DNA from: DASRHD01 sp035485575
Lineage (GTDB): Bacteria > Verrucomicrobiota > Verrucomicrobiia > Opitutales > Opitutaceae
Assembly (NCBI GenBank): GCA_035485575.1
Contig: DATHNW010000025.1
Coordinates: 105,366 to 169,365, forward strand
Length of the DNA: 64,000 bases
Reading direction: 5' to 3'
Under the pieces are notes generated by a model. It was not told the origin of the DNA. It saw only the letters and a list, made by a program, of their open reading frames with translations, and ran no database searches. Each line of letters starts with the position of its first letter. Within the stretch, counting starts at the first letter, position 1. The position numbers were made by a program, and so were the translations under genes. This document shows positions 58,020 to 64,000 of this stretch, in pieces.

Positions 58020-60983
58020 ATGAAAGACGACCACGCAGCAAACCAACCGGACATCAATCACTCCCTCCCAGAGGCGGATGACACCTCTCACCCGACGCCG
58101 TTCGACTTCGGATCATTGCTTGCGGCGGTCGTCGCCCAGTGGCGCTGGGTGGTGGTCAACAGCCTGCTTTTTTTGCTGATGGGACTGATCGCCGCCGTCG
58201 CCATCTTCTGGCCGAGTTACAGCGTCTCGGTGCAATTGAGCCGCTTCGAGCCGCCGCTGGCGTCGGACTCCTTCAAGCCGGAACCTCTGACCACGTCGGC
58301 GCTTTTCAGCATCATCTCTTCGCCGGAGGCGTTGCAAAAAACGGGGTCCGAACTGACTCCGCCACTCTCAGCTCAACAGCTGGCCGGCCGCCTGACGCTA
58401 ACAGAAGATCACGACACTGAATTCGTCATTGTCACGGCGACCGGCAAAACCCCCGGGGAAGCCGTCTCCCTGGCCAATCTTTTTTGTCGCGAAACCGTCC
58501 GGTCGACCCAGGCCATGCAGAAAACGGAAGCGATCGAAGCCGGCAGCCTGATCACCCAGCAACTGGCGGACAGCGCAACTGACCGCGCCAGCGTCAGGCA
58601 ACAGCTGGCCGCGATCGAAACCCTCCGCGCCGCTTCACGGCAGAAAGAACAGGCTTTGCGGCTGATCTCCAATGCGCCTACCGTCGCGAAAGTCGACAGC
58701 GCCAAAATCACCCGGCTTGATGAAAAGACCCAAACTGCCCGTGATGAGCTGGCCGACTTGCAGGCGCGTTACACGGATGCCCATCCCCTCGTCCGAGAGC
58801 AAAAGGCCCGGCTGGCTGCACTCGAAGCACAGCTCCTAGAATCGGTCCAGACCAGCAAGTCCGATAACGCCATGCCGGCTGCGGCCGGCAGCCTGCCATC
58901 CGAAACTGCCACGGCTTCCGCCGATCAAAGCACGGGCTACGATGCGCTGGCCCTTCATCTGAGCGCCCTCGAAAACAGCCATGCCGAACTCGTCGCCCGC
59001 CAGCGGACCATTGAGCTCTTTGCCACCCATCCGCCCGGCTACTTGCGCATGGTGCACATTGCCACGGTCGAGAATGTGCTCGTGCGACGCAACCGTCTTG
59101 GCATCGGCGTGCTCGCATTGTTATGCGGCGCGCTCGGTGCACTGGGCACGATCCTGGTCATCGCGATCCGTGAATTGCTCGACGACCGCCTGAAAACCGG
59201 CGCCGATGTGAAGCGCGTCGCCCGCCTGCCCTTGCTCGCCACGCTCGGCGATCTGGACACGATGTCTCCCGCAAACAAGGCGAACTGGGCCTTCCGCACC
59301 TGGACCGCCCTCCAGCACAAGCTGAGTGTGTCGCCAAACCACGGCCTGGTTTGCGGCTTCACCTCCTCCGGCCCGGGAGAGGGCCGCTCGACGTGGATCG
59401 ATTTGCTGTCCAAATCCGCCCGCCAATGCGGTTTCACTGTCCTGACCATTTCTTCCTCCGAGGTGAACGGCAAAAAATTCGGTCCGCCGGATGAAAACAC
59501 GGACGAACCTCATTCCCCGATGTCGGACTCCACCGCATTCACGGCCATGGTCCTGGCCAATCCGGCGCAGTTGATGGAAAGGTTGACCGCGCCGAATCTG
59601 TCGCCCGCCGTCAACCTGCCGTTGCCGAGCGGATGGGTCTGGGAGCTGGACCGGCGCAAACAATGGCAGCACGCGCTCAATTCCTGGCGGGCGATCGACA
59701 ACGTCGTGATCCTCGTCGAGCTCCCGCCGGTGTCCGATCCCGAGACGGTGCTCCTGGCCGAAAACATGCCCAATCTCATCTGGCTCGCGGAAAGCCACAA
59801 AGCGGAAGCAGCGGAAACACTCGAACAATTGGAGACTCTGCGCAACGCCCGGTGCCGCCTCGTGGGGGCGGTCTTGAACCGGGAACCCGCCTCGCTGGCA
59901 AAGCGCCGCGGCGCGCGCTGGTTCGGCCACCGCTCGTCCGTGCTGGCCTCGGCCCTTACCATGATGGGCACTCCGCTCTCCGCCCAGGTGACCTCGCCTG
60001 CCGCCGACGCCACTCCTATGCCGGCCCAGATCCAGTCCGCCGACGCCGCTCCCGTCCCGGCCCAAATCCAACCCGCCTTCGCCGTGATCGACCCGGCGCA
60101 ACGCGCACCCTGGCAGCAACGACTCACCCTCGGGCCCGGCGATCTGCTCAATCTCAGCGTCTTCGGACAGCCGGAACTCACCCAATTGCAAGTCCCCGTC
60201 GGACCCGATGGCCGGATCAGTTATCTGGAGGCCCAAAACGTCGTGGCCGCCGGACTAACAATTGATGAGTTCCGGGCCGCGTTGAACGGTGAGCTCGGAA
60301 AATTCCGCAGCGCTCCGGAGGTCATTGTCATCCCCGCCGCCTATCGGAGCAAAAAATATTACGTGCTCGGTGCCGTGGTCAAAAAGGGCTCGTTCCCCCT
60401 CAGCCGGCCAATGACGATCATCGAGGCTGTCGCGCAAGCGGACGGACTTGAAACAGGCGTGACCAACCGCAGCGAGGTCGTGGTCGCCGATCTGTCGCGA
60501 AGTTTCATCGCGCGCCAGGGCAAGCACCTGCCCGTGGATTTTGAAAAACTTTTTCTCGAAGGCGATCTCTCCCAAAATATCGCCCTGGAGCCGGACGATT
60601 ACCTTTATTTTCCCTCCGGCGATCGCCAGCAGGTCTATGTGCTGGGCGAGGTTCGCTTTCCCGGAACCCTGGTTTTCAGCCCGCATACCAGCACGCTGGA
60701 GGCCATCGCAGTCCGCGGCGGCTTCTCAGATCGAGCCTGGCGGACGCGTCTCCTCGTCATCCGCGGCTCCCTAGACCATCCGCAGACCTTTATCGTGAAT
60801 GCTGCCGATGTGCTCTCTGCCACGGCCCCCGACTTCCAACTGCAGCCCCGGGATATCGTCTATGTCAGCAGCCGGCCCTGGATCAGAGCCGAGGATCTTC
60901 TGGATGACGCCGCCTCCGCCTTTGTTCAATCCGCCGTCATCACCGCAACAGGTCTGCACGTCGATCCGATCGGCGACCGTTAA
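58020..60983 (+). CDS. Wzc-like copolymerase fused to a Wza-like polysaccharide exporter
   Basis: A 987-residue fusion. Membrane helices at ~43-64 and ~359-383 bracket a helical periplasmic Wzz-type domain. A tyrosine-kinase-like P-loop domain follows (~420-620): SSGPGEGRST at ~447-456 matches the BY-kinase Walker A except Arg for Lys, and the Walker B position reads VILVELPP with Glu for Asp; no Walker A-prime Asp pair or Tyr-rich tail is seen, so it is probably inactive. A hydrophobic, signal-peptide-like stretch ending in LSAQ (~640-657) then leads to a Wza-type export domain (LGPGDLLNLSVFGQPELT near 703) and two SLBB domains (~779 and ~871). It would span from cytoplasm to outer periplasm. 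The second exporter gene starts 18 bases downstream. Confidence 0.9.
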   Translation: MKDDHAANQPDINHSLPEADDTSHPTPFDFGSLLAAVVAQWRWVVVNSLLFLLMGLIAAVAIFWPSYSVSVQLSRFEPPLASDSFKPEPLTTSALFSIISSPEALQKTGSELTPPLSAQQLAGRLTLTEDHDTEFVIVTATGKTPGEAVSLANLFCRETVRSTQAMQKTEAIEAGSLITQQLADSATDRASVRQQLAAIETLRAASRQKEQALRLISNAPTVAKVDSAKITRLDEKTQTARDELADLQARYTDAHPLVREQKARLAALEAQLLESVQTSKSDNAMPAAAGSLPSETATASADQSTGYDALALHLSALENSHAELVARQRTIELFATHPPGYLRMVHIATVENVLVRRNRLGIGVLALLCGALGALGTILVIAIRELLDDRLKTGADVKRVARLPLLATLGDLDTMSPANKANWAFRTWTALQHKLSVSPNHGLVCGFTSSGPGEGRSTWIDLLSKSARQCGFTVLTISSSEVNGKKFGPPDENTDEPHSPMSDSTAFTAMVLANPAQLMERLTAPNLSPAVNLPLPSGWVWELDRRKQWQHALNSWRAIDNVVILVELPPVSDPETVLLAENMPNLIWLAESHKAEAAETLEQLETLRNARCRLVGAVLNREPASLAKRRGARWFGHRSSVLASALTMMGTPLSAQVTSPAADATPMPAQIQSADAAPVPAQIQPAFAVIDPAQRAPWQQRLTLGPGDLLNLSVFGQPELTQLQVPVGPDGRISYLEAQNVVAAGLTIDEFRAALNGELGKFRSAPEVIVIPAAYRSKKYYVLGAVVKKGSFPLSRPMTIIEAVAQADGLETGVTNRSEVVVADLSRSFIARQGKHLPVDFEKLFLEGDLSQNIALEPDDYLYFPSGDRQQVYVLGEVRFPGTLVFSPHTSTLEAIAVRGGFSDRAWRTRLLVIRGSLDHPQTFIVNAADVLSATAPDFQLQPRDIVYVSSRPWIRAEDLLDDAASAFVQSAVITATGLHVDPIGDR

Positions 60984-61001
60984 AAATCCTTCTTTCGATT
61001 T

Positions 61002-62165
61002 ATGAAATCCTCTCTGTCCCTCACCTCCTCCGCTCAGATGGCATACCCCCTGTCTGTGGAGACACTGGTGGCACCGCGCGAGCGTCCAACCCGCCCGCGC
61101 GGTCTTTCGCTTCTGGCTTTCTGTAGCAGCGCGCTTGCCGCGCTTATCCTGGCGGGTTGCGCCAGCGCCCCTTTGGGCCCTCCCACCACAACCGCGGTGA
61201 ACAATCTCGTGGCGCCGGCCTCCCCTCAACTCGACCCCACGCTGCTCCAGCTTTCGACCGACGCCTTCACGCTCGGCCCGGGCGACAAGATGGAAATCGA
61301 ATTCATCGGCGACTTGTCGAGCCGCACCAGTGTGGAAGTCGGACCCGACGGAAAGATTTATTTCTACCTTCTGCCCGGAATCGACGTCTGGGGGCTGACA
61401 TTGCCGCAAGCCAAGGACTTGATCGCGGAAAAATCCGAAATGTTCATGAAGAAAAAGCCCGGCGTCGCGATCACCTTGCGCGAGGTGGGCAGCAAACGCA
61501 TCTGGATCCTGGGTCATCTCAACAATCCCGGAATTTTTCCTATGTCAGGCCCAATCACACTCCTTGATGCGGTAGCGGAGGCCGGCGGACCGACCGCGGC
61601 CATCGAGACCAATGGGCCGGGAAGCCCGAAGACGGCAACGGCCGATCTGCGGCGTAGTTTCGTGCTTCGGCGCGGGCAGATGCTGCCGGTCGATTTTCAA
61701 CGGCTGATCCTTGAAGGCGATCTCAACCAAAACATCTATCTGCAGCCCGGCGACTTTGTTTACCTGCCATCCGCCACGGCCCGAACCGTGCATGTGCTCG
61801 GTGCCGTCGCCCTGCCGGGCGCCGTGAGCTCCGACAACGAGATCACGCTCATCCAGACCATCGCCAGCGCCGGCGGCACGATCAAAGATGCCTATCTGTC
61901 GCATGTCGCCATCGTCCGGGGATCTCTCACCCAACCGACGATTTCAATCGTAGACTACCAGGCTATAGTGAAAGGCGCGGCTTCCGACGTCTTCCTCGAA
62001 CCGCACGATATCGTCTACGTTCCCTATACGCCTTACCGTACGCTTACCCGTTATATGGACCTGATCCTCCAGACCTTCGCACAAACCGTGGGGGTGAACG
62101 AAGGCGCCCACGCCGTCGACTCCAATGCATCCCAAGTCGGGGTGAGCGTGCAGGTCGCCCGCTGA
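61002..62165 (+). CDS. Wza-family polysaccharide export lipoprotein
   Basis: A 387-residue outer-membrane type exporter. A basic N-terminus of ~35 residues precedes a hydrophobic signal segment (LSLLAFCSSALAALILAGC) with the lipobox LAGC near residue 49. The polysaccharide export domain shows LGPGDKMEIEFIGDLSS and VGPDGKIYFYLLPGIDVWGLT, followed by SLBB domains (IWILGHLNNPGIF and VHVLGAVALPGAV). It lies directly after the Wzc-Wza fusion gene, and its LEGDLNQNIYLQPGDFVYLPS stretch closely matches the fusion's LEGDLSQNIALEPDDYLYFPS, so one probably arose by duplication of the other. It would form the outer part of the export channel. Confidence 0.9.
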   Translation: MKSSLSLTSSAQMAYPLSVETLVAPRERPTRPRGLSLLAFCSSALAALILAGCASAPLGPPTTTAVNNLVAPASPQLDPTLLQLSTDAFTLGPGDKMEIEFIGDLSSRTSVEVGPDGKIYFYLLPGIDVWGLTLPQAKDLIAEKSEMFMKKKPGVAITLREVGSKRIWILGHLNNPGIFPMSGPITLLDAVAEAGGPTAAIETNGPGSPKTATADLRRSFVLRRGQMLPVDFQRLILEGDLNQNIYLQPGDFVYLPSATARTVHVLGAVALPGAVSSDNEITLIQTIASAGGTIKDAYLSHVAIVRGSLTQPTISIVDYQAIVKGAASDVFLEPHDIVYVPYTPYRTLTRYMDLILQTFAQTVGVNEGAHAVDSNASQVGVSVQVAR

Positions 62166-62259
62166 ACCCGCAAATCTGGCGCTGCCCACCCGATCCGTCA
62201 CGAAGGAGTTGATTGCAACCCGGCGCCTTGCGCGGGAAGCGGCGGAGCATCCCTGTCTC

Positions 62260-63414
62260 ATGAAATCAGCGCTTCTTTCCGCACCATCGGCCGATCGGGT
62301 CGGGCCGGCGGCGGAGGCGGCCAGTGCGCATGATCGTTACCGGCAAACCCGTTTTTTTTCATCCCTCGATGGGCTGCGCGCACTGAGCATCCTGGCCGTG
62401 ATCTGGCATCACACCGCCTCGGCCGGCTCCCCGCATGCGATCCTTCATGACGGCAACCAGGGGGTGAGCCTGTTCTTCGTCATCAGTGGATTTTTGATCG
62501 TCACGCTGTTACTTCGCGCGAAAGCACGATCCGGAACATTTTCCCTGGCGAAATTCTGGGGCCGACGCAGCCTGCGAATCCTGCCGGTTTATTATGGTGT
62601 GCTGGGAGTGTACATTGGACTGGTCTTGTTTCTGGAGCGAAACCCCGTTTACCGGCAGGCCTTCTTTGGCCACCTGCCGGCCTTCGCCACCTTCACCTCC
62701 AACTGGTTCGTCAGCCTTAAAAATCCGCGGGTGATTTTTTATTTCGCCTGGTCGCTAGCCGCCGAGGAACAATTCTATCTCGTCTGGCCATGGTTCGAAC
62801 GCTACCTGCGCGGAGTATGGCCCCTGCTGGCCGCGTTCGCCGTACTTCTCGTCACGCAAGGCGTAGCCATTGGCACGCTGTCACGAGATCCTGCGGCACT
62901 CCCCCTGGCCTTGAGGATCATCTCCAGTATCCCAGCAGCCATCCTGCTCGGTGTCGTTCTCGCCCACTTGCTCCACGCGCCAGCCACCTTCCGCTTTTTG
63001 TATGCCATCACCGGCCGCCGTGGAAGTGCCATGGCGTCACTTTTGCTGATGCTAGCGGTTCTGGCCGTCCGACCCTCGCTGGGCCCGACCGCGGATCTGG
63101 TGACCGCGGCTTCGATGATGATGATGGTGGCAGCCTGCGTGGTCCGTGAAGACAACGATCTGGCACGCTTGCTCACCACGCCGTGGATGGCATGGATCGG
63201 CAAGGTCAGCTATGGCATGTATCTGGTCCACATGCTCAGTGTGAACCAAGTCCGGCGCATCCTCGCTGCAGTCCACACGCCCTCGCCTTATTTCGATTTT
63301 ATCGGCGGGACTTTACTGGCCATCGGCTTGGCCTCGCTCAGTTATCTATTTTTTGAGAGTCATTTCCTCCGCTTGAAAGACCGGCTTTTTCGCGAAGAGC
63401 CGAAGCCGGCTTAG
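62260..63414 (+). CDS. Acyltransferase 3 family membrane protein (OafA-like)
   Basis: A 384-residue integral membrane O-acyltransferase. After a ~30-residue leader come FSSLDGLRALSILAVIWHHT with the catalytic His, FFVISGFLIVTLLL, and FWGRRSLRILPVYY with the conserved Arg pair, all hallmarks of the family; about ten hydrophobic helices follow, including AWSLAAEEQFYLVWPW. It probably acetylates the exported polysaccharide. The start ATG at 62260 is chosen; the frame is open to a TTG at 62209 with a GAAGGAG touching it, which is too close to work for that codon. Confidence 0.88.
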   Translation: MKSALLSAPSADRVGPAAEAASAHDRYRQTRFFSSLDGLRALSILAVIWHHTASAGSPHAILHDGNQGVSLFFVISGFLIVTLLLRAKARSGTFSLAKFWGRRSLRILPVYYGVLGVYIGLVLFLERNPVYRQAFFGHLPAFATFTSNWFVSLKNPRVIFYFAWSLAAEEQFYLVWPWFERYLRGVWPLLAAFAVLLVTQGVAIGTLSRDPAALPLALRIISSIPAAILLGVVLAHLLHAPATFRFLYAITGRRGSAMASLLLMLAVLAVRPSLGPTADLVTAASMMMMVAACVVREDNDLARLLTTPWMAWIGKVSYGMYLVHMLSVNQVRRILAAVHTPSPYFDFIGGTLLAIGLASLSYLFFESHFLRLKDRLFREEPKPA

Positions 63415-63444
63415 TCCGGACCGCCTGAGCGGAAGCTTCCACCG

Positions 63445-63464
63445 ACCAGCCTTGCAGGCTTGGT
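63445..63464 (+). terminator. Possible terminator hairpin after the acyltransferase
   Basis: ACCAGCCT (63445-63452) pairs with AGGCTTGGT (63456-63464) with one bulged base and a three-base loop. Only a weak T-rich tail follows, so the call is tentative. Confidence 0.35.
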
Positions 63465-63589
63465 CTGGGCTTCGTTTCAGAGATTCACAAGCGGAACTGG
63501 CATGAGCAGCAATCTTGGCCACGCCTTCTTGTGGGACAAAGACCGACAGCGTAAACGCCTCGAACGCTTACGGCCTTATCGGAGGCCGA

Positions 63590-63610
63590 CCGGCATAATG
63601 CAAATGCCGG
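63590..63610 (+). promoter_or_regulatory. Inverted repeat before the last gene
   Basis: CCGGCAT (63590-63596) and ATGCCGG (63604-63610) form a perfect 7-bp inverted repeat with a seven-base loop, ending 18 bases before the ATG at 63629. It could be an operator or a leader hairpin covering the ribosome-binding region. The rest of 63465-63589 holds nothing recognised. Confidence 0.4.
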
Positions 63611-63628
63611 AGCGGATACGATGGCACC

Positions 63629-64000
63629 ATGAAAAAGTATCTTGGTGTCCTCCCCTGTCTGCTCATCACCACCCTTGCACTGTCAATGCCCGCCAGCACA
63701 GCCCTCGCTGGAGAGACCGTCTGGCTGGATGATGCGGTGCCAGCCGGCGCAACTTCTCTCGCTGGCGGCGGCGATGCCTGGAACTGGGTCAGCGCCAACC
63801 CGGCGCCCTTCTCCGGTGCCAAGGCGAACCAGTCCACGATCACCGCGGGCCTGCATGAACATTATTTCAGCTCGGCCAGCGCCACGCTCAGCGTTGGCAC
63901 CGGCGACGTCTTGTTCGCCTATGTCTACCTCGACCCCGCCAATCCTCCCAGCGAGATCATGCTGCACTGGTACAATGGCACCTGGGAGCATCGCGCCTAC
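63629..64000 (+). CDS. Secreted protein, N-terminal part (partial)
   Basis: The frame opens with ATG at 63629 and leaves the window after 124 residues. The first ~27 residues are a signal peptide (basic KKY, hydrophobic LGVLPCLLITTLALS, cleavage likely after ALA near residue 27). The mature part (TVWLDDAVPAGA, DAWNWV, FAYVYLDPANPPSEIMLHWYNG and WEHRAY) resembles a beta-sandwich carbohydrate- or cell-surface-type module seen at the start of large secreted proteins in Planctomycetes and Verrucomicrobia. The full length and function cannot be judged here. Confidence 0.72.
   Translation, partial: MKKYLGVLPCLLITTLALSMPASTALAGETVWLDDAVPAGATSLAGGGDAWNWVSANPAPFSGAKANQSTITAGLHEHYFSSASATLSVGTGDVLFAYVYLDPANPPSEIMLHWYNGTWEHRAY

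Noticed and set aside
61031..61045. ATACCCCCTG resembling the promoter 11-mer
   Set aside because: It is inside the second exporter gene, lacks the CAT/ACT ending and has no -10-like hexamer 22 bases downstream.
62209..62259. TTG start with adjacent GAAGGAG for the acyltransferase
   Set aside because: The ribosome-binding sequence directly touches the TTG, leaving no spacer; the ATG at 62260 gives a sensible N-terminus.
63460..63732. 90-codon plus frame overlapping the start of the last gene
   Set aside because: It is in another frame from the clear signal-peptide gene at 63629 and shows no recognisable feature.

Overview
The window is GC-rich bacterial DNA, most consistent with a member of the Verrucomicrobiota related to the Opitutaceae. 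That placement is an inference from gene content: a nearly complete division and cell wall (dcw) cluster with a fused MurC-MurB and a LysM lipoprotein inside it, a MurE with the DNPR motif expected for meso-diaminopimelate peptidoglycan, an unusual FtsZ, and many PAS/HisKA_3 kinases and soil-type exopolysaccharide genes. No rRNA, tRNA, CRISPR array, insertion sequence or phage gene was seen.

Region 1 (1-21666, all minus strand) is one long gene train starting at mraZ: mraZ, a small ORF, rsmH, an ftsL-like gene, ftsI, murE, murF, mraY, murD, a LysM lipoprotein, ftsW, murG, murC-murB, ddl, ftsQ, ftsA, ftsZ, obgE, then two genes with GspE/PilB N-terminal-type domains, the last leaving the window. 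Many junctions are GTGA or ATGA stop-start overlaps. The mraZ promoter carries four TGGGG boxes at exact 10-bp spacing, the hallmark of MraZ autoregulation.

Region 2 (21667-34575) starts with a 0.5-kb intergenic stretch, then a 2,902-codon cyclic beta-1,2-glucan synthase (NdvB/ChvB type), a convergent ECF sigma factor preceded by a 52-residue DUF3309 membrane protein, a divergent small lipoprotein, and glmS.

Region 3 (34576-64000) is an accessory envelope and signalling region. It holds a zinc-ribbon miniprotein; a polysaccharide deacetylase, a GT4 glycosyltransferase and an O-antigen ligase-like protein; a GT2 glycosyltransferase with a nucleotidyltransferase-like partner; a CheB-CheR-PAS fusion with an orphan kinase; a single-module A-T-TE NRPS with a cyclic-peptide-type ABC exporter and a GNAT protein; a GT26 glycosyltransferase fused to two STAS domains, followed by GT4; a PAS / REC-kinase / LuxR regulator cassette; a PAS-kinase / receiver pair; a Wzc-like and Wza-like fusion followed by a second Wza-like lipoprotein; an acyltransferase; and the start of a secreted protein.

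The main discovery candidate is a 39-bp promoter element found ten times, always ahead of a transcription unit in regions 2 and 3 and never noticed in region 1. It is an 11-mer close to YAAYACCC(CA or AC)T, then exactly 22 bases, then a -10-like hexamer. It sits ahead of almost every accessory unit on both strands, including two divergent pairs and one divergent regulator/lipoprotein locus. I read it as an activator-dependent promoter class joining glucan, exopolysaccharide, peptide, envelope-stress and signalling genes into one regulon. The activator is unknown; the LuxR/NarL-type regulator at 55392-56063 is a candidate only.
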